A stretch of 64,000 nt of DNA from Ruminococcus sp. (GCF_017464355.1 NZ_JAFUAG010000038.1:1-64000); one strand, 5' to 3'; numbered from the stretch's first letter, positions 35,547-43,800 are shown. Program-made: numbers and translations. The notes: generated by a model not told the origin, from the sequence alone.

Positions 35547-36340
35547 CGTATTCCTCCTTGATACCCCAGCCCGTTCAGCCACTCTTCAATGTCTTCGCTG
35601 GAACCGCCCACGTCTGCGCCCTTGACAGAAAATCCGTCAAGCACCGCAGCCCCCGGTTCAAGGGCGGATATGCTTGATACCGAATCTGCCAGCCCGCTGC
35701 CCTCATGGGTGGTCACGGGGATGATAGTCTTGTCCGAAAAATCGTACTTGTCAAAGAAGCTGTATATGGGTTGGGGCATGGTGTACCACCATATGGGGTA
35801 TACCACAAACACAGTGTCATAGCCGCTGATATCCACCGCCGTTGCCAGTTCGGGAAGTTCCCCTGCGTCCTGTTCAGCCTTGGCTTCATCGGCAAGGGCA
35901 TTGTATTCAAGCGGGTAATCCTTCACTGTCTGTATGGAGAACAGATCGCCCCCTGTGTAGGCCGCCACCACGTTGGCCATGGCCTCGGCGTTGCCCATGT
36001 CTTCGCCCGAGAAGCTCACCCTTGAAGCGGAAGTTATAGCATCGTTCTCGCCGTTTTCCGCAGGGGTGAAATAGGCTACAAGTATGCCCGATGCAGCGCT
36101 TTCTTCGGCAGGTGCAGACTCTTCGGCGGCGGTAACATCAGCTGTTTTTGAGGGATCTTCCTCATCTGCCTCATTGATCGCTGCTTCACTGCTTTCTTCG
36201 GAAGAAACTGTCCCCTCCGACTTTGCGCCCCCTACAGACCTCGCTGTCTGTGCAGGCCTTGTGCCGCCGTCCCCCGCAGAACTTCCGCAGCCTGCCAGCA
36301 GCAGGGCAGCAAGCACAGCTATAGTCATCATCTTTTTCAT
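35543..36340 (-). CDS. Flavodoxin-like lipoprotein
   Basis: 265 residues. The signal peptide ends in a lipobox (LLLAGC, Cys18), followed by a linker rich in Glu, Ser and Ala to about residue 83. The rest is a flavodoxin fold: GILVAYFTPAENG opens it, with VYPIWWYTMPQPIYSFF as the flavin-binding loop region. A membrane-anchored outside flavodoxin is uncommon; it may carry electrons at the cell surface or act on quinones. It is co-transcribed with the dehydrogenase and reductases. Confidence 0.8.
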   Translation of the reverse strand: MKKMMTIAVLAALLLAGCGSSAGDGGTRPAQTARSVGGAKSEGTVSSEESSEAAINEADEEDPSKTADVTAAEESAPAEESAASGILVAYFTPAENGENDAITSASRVSFSGEDMGNAEAMANVVAAYTGGDLFSIQTVKDYPLEYNALADEAKAEQDAGELPELATAVDISGYDTVFVVYPIWWYTMPQPIYSFFDKYDFSDKTIIPVTTHEGSGLADSVSSISALEPGAAVLDGFSVKGADVGGSSEDIEEWLNGLGYQGGIR

Positions 36341-36352
36341 TTTATATTCCTC

Positions 36353-37195
36353 CTAATCGTGTATCTTCAGGTTTATCAGCTGCCTTGCAGTGTGGGCGCA
36401 GCGGTGGTCGATTATCTCGCTGTGTCCCATATCAAGGGCGGATATCCGCTGCATATCCTCTTCGGTAAGTTCAAAGTCAAGAGCAATATCCTCTGCCCTG
36501 TGTCCCTTGTCTGCCGAACGGGGTATCACTGCCACACCCCGCTGCAGGTTCCATTTAAGGGCGATCTGTGCTGCTGTTGCGCCGTGGGTCTTTCCTATGC
36601 TGCAAAGGGTAGCGTCGTTGAATATGTCCTTCTGCCCCTCGCACAAAGGCCCCCAGGCCTGGGGCTGACAGCCGTATTTGCGCAGTTCGGCAATGGTCTT
36701 CTCCTGCTGAAAATAGGGGTGCAGCTCTATCTGGTCTGCCATGGGCGGTATATTCGTGTTCAGTGCCAGGTCAACCACCCTGTCCGCACTGAAATTCGAT
36801 ACCCCTATCGCCCGCACAAAGCCCTCTTTCAGCAGTTTCTCCATGGCTCGCCACGACCCGAAGATATCCCCGTAGGGCTGGTGTATAAGGTACAGGTCTA
36901 TGTAACTGAGCCCCAGGGCTTTCCGCGATGTTTCAAAGGCTTTCAGGGTGTTTTCAGTTCCTGTGTCCTGCACCCAAAGTTTGGTGGTGACGAATATCTT
37001 CTCCCTGGGTATGCCGCTGTTCTTTACTGCCCTGCCTACAGCTTCTTCATTGAAATATGAAGCTGCCGTATCTATCAGTCTGTAGCCCTGCCTGAGTGCG
37101 TCAGCAACGTGTTCCTCGCAGTCCTTTCTCAGCATGAAAGTGCCGAAACCTACAGTAGGCATTTCCACCCCGTTTGAAAGAATAAGCTTTCTCAT
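36353..37195 (-). CDS. Aldo-keto reductase (second copy type)
   Basis: ATG 37195 follows AGAGGTG; 280 residues. Catalytic-tetrad motifs are visible: GYRLIDTAASYFNEEAVG, FVTTKLWV and LYLIHQPYGD, with GVSNF and VAVIPRSADK. It is the first gene of the minus-strand operon AKR-flavodoxin-alcohol dehydrogenase and faces a LysR regulator across 139 bases. It ends 12 bases before the flavodoxin lipoprotein gene. The set looks like an aldehyde or quinone reduction operon under LysR control. Confidence 0.85.
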   Translation of the reverse strand: MRKLILSNGVEMPTVGFGTFMLRKDCEEHVADALRQGYRLIDTAASYFNEEAVGRAVKNSGIPREKIFVTTKLWVQDTGTENTLKAFETSRKALGLSYIDLYLIHQPYGDIFGSWRAMEKLLKEGFVRAIGVSNFSADRVVDLALNTNIPPMADQIELHPYFQQEKTIAELRKYGCQPQAWGPLCEGQKDIFNDATLCSIGKTHGATAAQIALKWNLQRGVAVIPRSADKGHRAEDIALDFELTEEDMQRISALDMGHSEIIDHRCAHTARQLINLKIHD

Positions 37196-37239
37196 ATGTC
37201 CCACCTCTTGAAAACATTATACAACAAAGCAGGCTGAAT

Positions 37240-37282
37240 GTACAATACAAATTTGTGATAGCAGTATAAGTGAAAGTTATAG
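37240..37282 (-). promoter_or_regulatory. Promoter edge and LysR-type motif of the divergent region
   Basis: The minus-strand -35 (TTGTAC, 37245-37240, with TATAAT 18 bases on) is followed upstream by TTTGTGATAGCAGTAT at 37252 and AAGTTATAG at 37274. The arrangement matches 34326-34370. The site also lies just upstream of the lysR promoter, as expected for divergent LysR control. Confidence 0.65.
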
Positions 37283-37285
37283 TGA

Positions 37286-37314
37286 TTGACAATTTTATGC
37301 AGTTATGCTATACT
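37286..37314 (+). promoter_or_regulatory. SigA promoter of the LysR gene
   Basis: TTGACA (37286-37291), 17-base spacer, TATACT (37309-37314), 20 bases before the start codon. Confidence 0.75.
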
Positions 37315-37334
37315 TACTTCAAAGGGGTGATACC

Positions 37335-38210
37335 ATGATAGAGATATATATGCTGATACAGCTGGTGGCCATAGCCGACTGCGGGACTATGTCAGGGGCG
37401 GCGGAAAAGCTGCACCTCAGCCAGCCTGCTCTGAGCCGCACGGTCAACAAGCTGGAAGATATCATAGGCGTAAAGCTGTTTGACCGCAGCAAAAACAAGG
37501 TAGGGCTGAACGACAACGGCAGACTTGCTGTGGAACTTGCCCGCAAGGTCATTGCCGAAAACGAAGAACTCATCGAAAGGGTGCGTGCCTTTGACATGAG
37601 CAGCAGGACCATCTCTGTGTGTTCCTGCGCCCCCGCCCCCCTCTGGACGGTGGTGCCGCTGCTCAGCGAGCTTTTCCCCGATATGAAGATCTCAAGCGAG
37701 ATGAAGTACCACGATGACTTTCTGACCGAGCTTGAAAAGGACAGCTGTCAGCTGCTGATCACCCCATTTGAGGTAAATGAGGCGGACATAGTATGCAGGC
37801 TGCTTTTCACTGAACAGCTTTATCTCTCAGTACCTCCCGCCCACCCCCTGGCAGGCTATGCCGAGGTGCATTTTTCCGACCTGGACGGCGAGACCATGCT
37901 GCTGTTTTCAGACCTGGGTCTCTGGCATGATGTCCACCGAAAGTACACCCCTGAAACCAGGTACATTGTGCAGAGCGAGTATGAAGCCCTGGGCGAACTG
38001 ATAAAAGCTTCCGCCCTGCCCTCGTTTTCATCCAGCATAACTATGGGTATGCAGGGGCAGGATAACAATCGGGTAAATATCCCCATAGCAGATGAGGCTG
38101 CAAAAGCCACATTTTACTGTTGCTGGCGAAAGGAAGACAGCAAGCGTTTCAGAGCCTTTGCAAAGCGCCTGGAAGAAATATCCGCTGTGCCGTTGACTTA
38201 CCGGAACTAA
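37335..38210 (+). CDS. LysR-family transcriptional regulator
   Basis: ATG 37335 follows AAAGGGGTGA; 291 residues. The N-terminal winged helix is typical (GTMSGAAEKLHLSQPALSRT, then GVKLFDRSKNKVGLN), and the rest is an effector domain of the periplasmic-binding-protein type. It is divergent from the reductase operon and most probably activates it in response to a reactive or electrophilic compound; no effector can be named. A motif shared by two reductase promoters supports two targets. Confidence 0.85.
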   Translation: MIEIYMLIQLVAIADCGTMSGAAEKLHLSQPALSRTVNKLEDIIGVKLFDRSKNKVGLNDNGRLAVELARKVIAENEELIERVRAFDMSSRTISVCSCAPAPLWTVVPLLSELFPDMKISSEMKYHDDFLTELEKDSCQLLITPFEVNEADIVCRLLFTEQLYLSVPPAHPLAGYAEVHFSDLDGETMLLFSDLGLWHDVHRKYTPETRYIVQSEYEALGELIKASALPSFSSSITMGMQGQDNNRVNIPIADEAAKATFYCCWRKEDSKRFRAFAKRLEEISAVPLTYRN

Positions 38211-38302
38211 AGTGATATAATGGTGCTGCTGTGTGCAGACAGCTCATATAAGATGTCATATGCAGGGTCTGCCGAAATTTCCTTATCGGGGAGAGATATT
38301 AT

Positions 38303-39235
38303 TTGAAAAAAGAACTTATACCCTTTCTCGGAGCTATGGTCTGCTGTTTTCTCTGGGGCAGCGCTTTCCCGGGGATAAAGCTGGGTTATGACTTCTGGGG
38401 CATACACGGCGAGACCGCAAGGGTCATCACCTTTGCAGGCACCCGCTTTTTCCTGGCAGGCGGGCTGGTCATACTTTTCTACTGCATATCCCGCAGAAAG
38501 TTCATGGCTCCCCGCCGCGATGAATGGGGAAAGATAATGTTTTTAAGCCTTTTCCAGACTATCGGCCAGTATGTGTTTTTTTACATCGGCCTTTCCCATA
38601 CCACAGGGGTCAACTCAGCGGTGGTCGATTCGCTGACAAGCTTTTTCGCTATCATCATCGCCGCCCTTGTCATGAAAATGGAAAAGCTCGATGCCCGCAA
38701 AATACTGGGCTGCCTGCTGGGCTTTGCAGGGGTGGTCATAGTTAACCTGGGTCCCGCAGGCTTTTCGTTCTCCCTACTCGGAGACGGCCTAGTTGCCCTC
38801 TCAGCCCTGTGCTACGGTGTTTCATCAGCTATGATAAAGAAGTATTCCCGTGACCACGATACTGTCATTTTCAGCGGATATCAGTTCCTATTCGGGGGAC
38901 TTGTCATGGTGCTTATCGGTCTGGCCATGGGCGGCCTGTCGGAAGCTCCCGCCCCGGCGAGAGGATATGCCCCCGCCCTGGGCATACTCATCTACCTGGC
39001 TCTCGTTTCCAGCGTGGCCTATACTCTCTGGGGCATACTCTTAAAGACCAACGATGTTTCCAGGATCTCCATTTTCGGTTTCATGAATCCCGTCATCGGT
39101 GTTATCCTCTCAGCCCTTTTGCTGGGCGAGGGCGATGTGCTGGGCATAAAGCATATCCTCTCCCTGGTACTGATCTCCCTGGGCATAGCCCTTGTAAACG
39201 TGAAGCGCCGTGAACGGAAATTTTCGGCAGAATAA
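38303..39235 (+). CDS. EamA/DMT-family transporter
   Basis: 310 residues starting at TTG 38303 after GGGGAGAG. Ten membrane spans in two EamA repeats are evident, opening with the typical FLWGSAFPGIKLG and with LGFAGVVIVNLGP closing the first half. These carriers export metabolites or amino acids. It lies 92 bases after lysR and may be transcribed with it. Closed by a terminator. Confidence 0.85.
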   Translation: MKKELIPFLGAMVCCFLWGSAFPGIKLGYDFWGIHGETARVITFAGTRFFLAGGLVILFYCISRRKFMAPRRDEWGKIMFLSLFQTIGQYVFFYIGLSHTTGVNSAVVDSLTSFFAIIIAALVMKMEKLDARKILGCLLGFAGVVIVNLGPAGFSFSLLGDGLVALSALCYGVSSAMIKKYSRDHDTVIFSGYQFLFGGLVMVLIGLAMGGLSEAPAPARGYAPALGILIYLALVSSVAYTLWGILLKTNDVSRISIFGFMNPVIGVILSALLLGEGDVLGIKHILSLVLISLGIALVNVKRRERKFSAE

Positions 39236-39239
39236 AACA

Positions 39240-39277
39240 ATGCCTCACCTCCGCAGCAGAGGTGAGGCATTTGTATT
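39240..39277 (+). terminator. Terminator after the EamA gene
   Basis: Stem ATGCCTCACCT / AGGTGAGGCAT with a 9-base loop followed by TTGTATTTG. Confidence 0.75.
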
Positions 39278-39330
39278 TGTTCACGGTCATGTATTGCTAT
39301 TCTGTAACATCAGAACGTGGAGCATTCTGA

Positions 39331-40950
39331 CTACTCATTATAAGCCAGATCCTTGATAGCCTCATTCATGAGGATATCCATTCTCTCCTTGTTCTCATCG
39401 CTCTCGTCATCTGTCCATTCCAGCAGTATGAAACAATTATGCTGGGGTGCTTCGACCCTGGAGTAGTCACCCAGCACACATTCGCAGTAGATCTTTTTAT
39501 CATCGTAGAATTCTTCCTTCCAACGGTCGTAGTAAGATCTTACTACCAGATATCCCTTGATCTTCAGCGCCTCTCTGCCGTCAAGCACCTGCACGGTCTC
39601 CTGACTTATAGGTTCGATGTAGTCAGGTGTGTTGCCGTGGAAATCCTGGTTCTCAAAGGTCAGACCCATATTGGTGCGGTCAAAGAATTCATCTCTTAAA
39701 AACTCCAGGTCTGACTGTCCCTCTTCCTTTTCATCCATATACGGAGCGAAAGTATATCCTTCATAGTGTATGGAAATGGTGCGTAATGGCGCCAGATATT
39801 CAGGACCTTCTGCAAGTATCTCCGCAGGGGTAGGGTAGGTCTCTTCCCATACACCACCTGAGTCACGAAACTGGTCTATATCACCCTCAAGTTTTTGTTT
39901 TCCCGGCAGCAGATACCTCAGATCTCCCCCGCCCAGTGTGGCATAGTCCTTTATAAAGAACAGGTTGCTGTCATCTTCGGTCACAGCTTCGCTGTTGGCC
40001 TCGCTGCTTTCTTCGTTGACTTCTTCTTCCACTGTTTCGGAAACTTCCTCATTTGCTGAAGTCACTTCCTCAGCCTTGCTTTCCTCCGCCGAAGAAACGC
40101 TCACCGTCTTCACATCGTCCTTGCTGCTGTTGAGCAGAACTGCGGTAGTCACACCGCCTACTGCTATAACACCTGTGGCTATGGCTGCTATGATTTTTCC
40201 TGTTATCATTTTCGTAGTACCTCCTGCAACACTCGTTGTCAATGTATTTGTTGCAGAAGCAGCTGCAGTGCTGAAAAAGTCCGCCTGTAAAAGTATCTTC
40301 GATATGTCGGGTACCGGGATACGCTGTGCCTCCAGACGGAGTATCTTTGTGAGTACGGGAACAGGTACCAGTGCGTGGAGCCTGTCGTCGTTTTCCTTTT
40401 CGTAAATAAGCACCGCCCCCCTGATCTTCTCTCTGGCGGCGCAGAGCCGTGAAGACACCGTCTTCAAAGGGCAGCCCATGACCTCAGCTATCTCCTCCAG
40501 GCTCATCTCGTCATAATAGTAAAGTATGACAGCCTGCCGCTGAACGTCAGATAATTCCTCGTTTATCATGCGCACTATGATCTGCCGTCTTGTTTCATCG
40601 GTGACATATTCCTCGGGAATGAACTTTTCATCGTCCCTGAAATCAGCCCCCTGCTCCAGCTGTTCGTCTATGGACTCATGACCTGCTTTCCTGAAACTGT
40701 CCCTGCATTTGTTGACAGCTATCCTGTTCACCCACATGGGGAACTTGCTGCCGTCCTCAAGACTGTCCAGCCTGTCAAGCGCCGTCATGAAAGTGTCCTG
40801 CATAAGGTCCTTGGCGCTGTCCTCGTTGGCCACAAGCTTAAGGCAGGTGAAGTATACTGCCCGTTCGGTAGCACGGTACAGCTTTTCAAAGGCCTGCTTG
40901 TCGCCCCTGCGGGTGGCCTCCACCAGCTCCCGCCATTGAATTTCTTCCAT
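39331..40950 (-). CDS. ECF sigma factor fused to a membrane and extracellular domain
   Basis: ATG 40950 follows AAAGGAGG; 539 residues. Residues about 1-170 are an ECF sigma factor: region 2 (FEKLYRATERAVYFTCLK, DSAKDLMQDTFMTALD) and region 4 (MSLEEIAEVMGCPLKTVSSR). After a spacer a membrane span follows (KIIAAIATGVIAVGGVTTAVLL, about 250-271), then a Glu/Ser-rich stretch and an extracellular domain of about 200 residues that I do not recognise. Sigma factor and membrane sensor are thus one chain, instead of a sigma/anti-sigma pair as at 28 kb. Activation would need cleavage or a conformational change. Confidence 0.8.
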   Translation of the reverse strand: MEEIQWRELVEATRRGDKQAFEKLYRATERAVYFTCLKLVANEDSAKDLMQDTFMTALDRLDSLEDGSKFPMWVNRIAVNKCRDSFRKAGHESIDEQLEQGADFRDDEKFIPEEYVTDETRRQIIVRMINEELSDVQRQAVILYYYDEMSLEEIAEVMGCPLKTVSSRLCAAREKIRGAVLIYEKENDDRLHALVPVPVLTKILRLEAQRIPVPDISKILLQADFFSTAAASATNTLTTSVAGGTTKMITGKIIAAIATGVIAVGGVTTAVLLNSSKDDVKTVSVSSAEESKAEEVTSANEEVSETVEEEVNEESSEANSEAVTEDDSNLFFIKDYATLGGGDLRYLLPGKQKLEGDIDQFRDSGGVWEETYPTPAEILAEGPEYLAPLRTISIHYEGYTFAPYMDEKEEGQSDLEFLRDEFFDRTNMGLTFENQDFHGNTPDYIEPISQETVQVLDGREALKIKGYLVVRSYYDRWKEEFYDDKKIYCECVLGDYSRVEAPQHNCFILLEWTDDESDENKERMDILMNEAIKDLAYNE

Positions 40951-41319
40951 GTTGCCTCCTTTGCTTTTTTCCGACATTCATTATCCTGCAAAGCACTGCT
41001 GTTTGCCTCTGCATACAATAGACGAATGAACATCGGAAAATTCCCGATTTTTTTCGGATATTTCTTCACTTTGTATCATTGCACTATTCTTGCGGCGAAA
41101 CACATCTGCTGCTTGTGCAAAACTCACAGTGAGACAGCTTTCTTCCGCCCAAAGCATTATATCACAATATCCCACTCTAGTCAATCTTTATAGGCAGCTG
41201 CGCCATTTTCTTGTGAATTATGTATACCGCACAAACTCTCCGCAGAAATTTTGTCGCCAAAAGTCCCTGAAAAACAGCTTGTGTCCAATAAAGTTCCCCG
41301 CAAATCTCAGCGGATATGC

Positions 41320-41350
41320 TATAATGATAAAAAGCAGAGCATAGCTTTTT
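41320..41350 (+). promoter_or_regulatory. -10 box and leader hairpin before the 41.4 kb gene
   Basis: TATAAT at 41320-41325 and a hairpin AAAAAGC / GCTTTTT (41329-41350) at the start of the transcript. The 440 bases between the sigma gene and 41393 hold nothing else that I can name. Confidence 0.5.
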
Positions 41351-41392
41351 ATCCGCAGTATAGTCCTAAAAATACCCGAAGGAGGGGATACC

Positions 41393-41935
41393 ATGTGTAA
41401 GTGCGAAGATAACTACGTTCAGGTCAGACTGATAACAGGGGAGGTAGTCACCGTAAAAGAAGAAAACGTAGTGGGCTTTTGTCATTGCTCCACCCATAAA
41501 GGCTATGTGACAAAAACTGTCATGAAGAACCATAACTGTCTTGAAAAAAACTGTCATCATCTGAAAAAATTTAGTGAGAAGGCCTACTGGGAGAATTATG
41601 AAGCGAGCCTGAAAAGCAAAAAGGAAGAAAAACAGCTGCTGTCTGCCCGCAAAAAGCCGGAGCAGGAAAGGGAACAGCGCTGGAAAAGAGAATGCCAGCG
41701 CATAGCCGAACTCTCGGAATACCCCATAACCATAATCAGCGTGCGCAAACTGGCGGACAAGAGCAAGGTCATGATATTCTTCGTTTCCGATGAAAGCATA
41801 GATGACAGCCGCAGATACATAATGCTCGCCAGGGAGTTTGCAGACACCCATATGATAAAGTCCGAGATACGTCATATCAGGGATATCGACGGCGAATATG
41901 TTACCATGTCCCATACTTATAGCAATCCGCCTTAA
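41393..41935 (+). CDS. Unknown protein with Cys/His-rich N-terminus
   Basis: 180 residues starting at ATG after GGAGGGG. Residues 1-55 contain several Cys and His (MCKCEDNY, FCHCSTHKGY, HNCLEKNCHH), a possible metal site. Residues 60-110 are strongly charged and probably coiled-coil (Lys/Glu/Arg). The last part (YPITIISVRKLADKSKVMIFF) looks globular. Single gene ended by a terminator. No family recognised. Confidence 0.6.
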   Translation: MCKCEDNYVQVRLITGEVVTVKEENVVGFCHCSTHKGYVTKTVMKNHNCLEKNCHHLKKFSEKAYWENYEASLKSKKEEKQLLSARKKPEQEREQRWKRECQRIAELSEYPITIISVRKLADKSKVMIFFVSDESIDDSRRYIMLAREFADTHMIKSEIRHIRDIDGEYVTMSHTYSNPP

Positions 41936-41942
41936 AATTCAG

Positions 41943-41996
41943 ACAAAATCCAGTCACAAAACCCATAAATCCCAGCTTTTGCGACTGGATTTTGTG
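41943..41996 (+). terminator. Terminator after the 41.4 kb gene
   Basis: Long stem ACAAAATCCAGTC / GACTGGATTTTGT with a 27-base loop that itself contains paired bases. Confidence 0.65.
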
Positions 41997-42060
41997 AATT
42001 TAAAAAGTTGGATTGCTATAGTATGGCAGCATTGTTTGCAGATGAATAACTGAAACGGGG

Positions 42061-42089
42061 TTGACAAACAGAAAATAATGTGATATTTT
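42061..42089 (+). promoter_or_regulatory. Promoter of the 42.2-43.0 kb genes
   Basis: TTGACA (42061-42066), 17-base spacer, TATTTT (42084-42089). It implies an untranslated leader of about 110 bases. Confidence 0.6.
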
Positions 42090-42117
42090 AATTAAAGCAG
42101 AATATCATAACATTTTA

Positions 42118-42167
42118 GCAGACCATCTTTTCGGGAACGCAAGCTCCCTGAGAGGCTTAAGGTCTGC
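42118..42167 (+). ncRNA. Candidate structured leader RNA
   Basis: Within the long leader, GCAGACC (42118) pairs with GGTCTGC (42161) and encloses an inner hairpin GGGA / TCCC (42133-42148), with purine-rich single strands between. This resembles the closed-stem plan of regulatory leader RNAs, but I do not recognise any known riboswitch. The start codon is 38 bases after the closing stem. Confidence 0.35.
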
Positions 42168-42204
42168 GAAGAACGACTTTTACTCAGGAAAGGAAAGACA
42201 TAAA

Positions 42205-42579
42205 ATGGTTTTCAGGGCGATGAAAGATCTGTTCGATGAGTACCGCGGCATTGATGTCGAGGCACGCTACAGGGCAGAGCGTGAGGCCAGAAAAAAAGAA
42301 CTCAGCGAATACAAAGCGAACAACTTCATATCCAAAAGCGGCAGGCGCTATCTCACTTTCATAAGCGGAGCGTTCCTGTTTTACGGAATATTCATGCTCC
42401 TGGGTGAGATAAAGAACGGTATGGCAGGAAAGGCTGCCCTTACTGTGGCGGAGCTGCTGATGTGTCTGGCGTCGGTCATACTTCTGCGGATAAAAAACAA
42501 GGGCGTGCAGAAGGTGGGCTGCATAATGTTCTGGGCTTTTGTGGCAGTGCAGCTCCTCAGGTCGCTGATGTTAATATAA
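42205..42579 (+). CDS. Small membrane protein, unknown
   Basis: 124 residues starting at ATG after AGGAAAGG. The N-terminal 50 residues are charged and helical (YRGIDVEARYRAEREARKKE); then come about three membrane spans (FISGAFLFYGIFMLL, KAALTVAELLMCLASVILL, GCIMFWAFVAVQLLRSLML). Probably co-transcribed with the next gene 20 bases downstream. No family recognised. Confidence 0.6.
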   Translation: MVFRAMKDLFDEYRGIDVEARYRAEREARKKELSEYKANNFISKSGRRYLTFISGAFLFYGIFMLLGEIKNGMAGKAALTVAELLMCLASVILLRIKNKGVQKVGCIMFWAFVAVQLLRSLMLI

Positions 42580-42599
42580 GCAGAAGAAAGGGGCAGTTT

Positions 42600-43028
42600 A
42601 TGAAAGCGAATATCCCCGGGAGCAAGCGTACCGTGATTGACCTGAAAGAAGCTTTGGGTGACAGCAAGAAAGTCACTGAGGAACTGGAGAATATAGTTGC
42701 GAATTTTGAAAAGTGGCTGGAGATATCTTCACTCACCCTCGGGACCTTCACCGAAGCCTACAGCAGTGCGGAAAATTTCTCGTTATTAAAAAAACAGGCC
42801 GATGACTACACAGTCATATGCATGGTGCATGAAACGGACAGAGGCTATGCCAATATCGGCGAGACCCTGGCTTACCCCACTGCTGATGAGTCGGCAAGAT
42901 ATGATATGATACTGCTGCTGATGTATATAGCCTGCCGCCTTGATGAACATGACAAGACAGGCCGCAGGAATTATTTCTTTGATATAACAAAGAAATTCTG
43001 CATGACACTGGACGACAAGCATATATGA
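42600..43028 (+). CDS. Unknown 142-residue soluble protein
   Basis: ATG 42600 follows AAAGGGG. The product appears soluble and mostly helical, with segments SKKVTEELENIVANFEKWLE and DMILLLMYIACRLDEHDK. No motif recognised. Second gene of the leader-RNA transcription unit; ended by a strong hairpin. Confidence 0.55.
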   Translation: MKANIPGSKRTVIDLKEALGDSKKVTEELENIVANFEKWLEISSLTLGTFTEAYSSAENFSLLKKQADDYTVICMVHETDRGYANIGETLAYPTADESARYDMILLLMYIACRLDEHDKTGRRNYFFDITKKFCMTLDDKHI

Positions 43029-43032
43029 ACAT

Positions 43033-43070
43033 AACACCGTACCCTACTTGAAAGGGTACGGTGTTTTTAT
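43033..43070. terminator. Bidirectional terminator overlapping the XRE gene end
   Basis: Perfect 12-base stem AACACCGTACCC / GGGTACGGTGTT followed by TTTATTTT. The same bases code the last residues (TPYPF) of the convergent XRE protein. Confidence 0.8.
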
Positions 43071-43268
43071 TTTCGTCCTTCCGAGAATGTAGTCGGTGCT
43101 GGTGCTGTAGATATCAGCCAGCTGTATCAGCAGGGCAATGGGTATCTCGCGGCTTTCGTTCTCATACCTGCAGTAGGCTGCCCTTGAAATGTGCAGCACA
43201 TCAGCAAGGTCCTCCTGAGTCAGGGTCTTTTCTGTGCGAAGTTTTTTCAGCATATAGTTGTATCTCAT
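43044..43268 (-). CDS. XRE-family HTH regulator
   Basis: ATG 43268 follows AGGAGG; 74 residues. Nearly the whole protein is an XRE/Cro helix-turn-helix (KTLTQEDLADVLHISRAAYC, RYENESREIPI, LADIYSTSTDYILGR). It has a promoter TTGACA-17-TATAAT at 43475-43503 and a leader of about 200 bases that contains palindromic repeat copy 2. Targets are unknown; the conjugation module starts on the other side. Confidence 0.85.
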   Translation of the reverse strand: MRYNYMLKKLRTEKTLTQEDLADVLHISRAAYCRYENESREIPIALLIQLADIYSTSTDYILGRTKIKTPYPFK

Positions 43269-43290
43269 TTTACACTTCCTCCTGTTTGTG

Positions 43291-43425
43291 TTAGTTGTTT
43301 TTTTTCTCCCAATTTTGAAGTGTATTGCTGATGATACAGGGGGAAACAATACACAACCAAATTGGGATTAAATTTTTTGACAATTCATTTCGTAAAATCA
43401 TTTGATCTGTTTTTGATGGGTTCAT
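43291..43425 (-). CDS. Possible 44-residue leader ORF over the palindromic repeat
   Basis: A frame in the XRE leader (MNPSKTDQMILRNELSKNL ...) whose second half is encoded by repeat copy 2. Parts of the same peptide (WLCIVSP and CIISNTLQNWE) are also encoded at copy 1, but in a broken frame. It may be chance coding over a DNA element; the ribosome site is weak. Confidence 0.25.
   Translation of the reverse strand: MNPSKTDQMILRNELSKNLIPIWLCIVSPCIISNTLQNWEKKNN
43308..43366. repeat. Palindromic repeat element, copy 2
   Basis: A 59-base version of the element at 28931-29027, in inverted orientation, with the same arms (CCCAATTTTGAAGTGTATTG and CAATACACAACCAAATTGGG) and without the 38-base loop insert. 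Confidence 0.75.
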
Positions 43426-43474
43426 CAGCGCAGAGCCCCTTGTTATACGCCTAAAAGCAGTTATCCTGATGATA

Positions 43475-43503
43475 TTATACCATAGATGTGACAAAATGTC
43501 AAC
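43475..43503 (-). promoter_or_regulatory. SigA promoter of the XRE gene
   Basis: Minus strand TTGACA (43503-43498), 17-base spacer, TATAAT (43480-43475). Confidence 0.8.
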
Positions 43504-43754
43504 GAAAATTTTCAAAAACGATTACGGAAGTTGAAATAAATGAAAGCTATTTGATAATATTAAACTAAACAAATGGTGATTGTAACTAAAGGTCCGAAAA
43601 AATTAATCAATAGTTTTTTACTTGGAATACATATTTTACAAAATACGGTGATATAAACTAGGGACTTTAGCGGCTTGTTTACGCGATAAAGTTAAGATAA
43701 AATAATTAATTAAATCAATATTAAGTTTATTTTGAATTTTTAACGAAAAAAAGC

Positions 43755-43783
43755 TTGCAAAGGTATGAAAAATGTGATATAAT
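43755..43783 (+). promoter_or_regulatory. Promoter of the first conjugation operon
   Basis: TTGCAA (43755-43760), 17-base spacer, TATAAT (43778-43783). The 270 bases upstream are AT-rich and hold no gene. Confidence 0.75.
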
Positions 43784-43800
43784 CGTATCGAAAAACGGAA

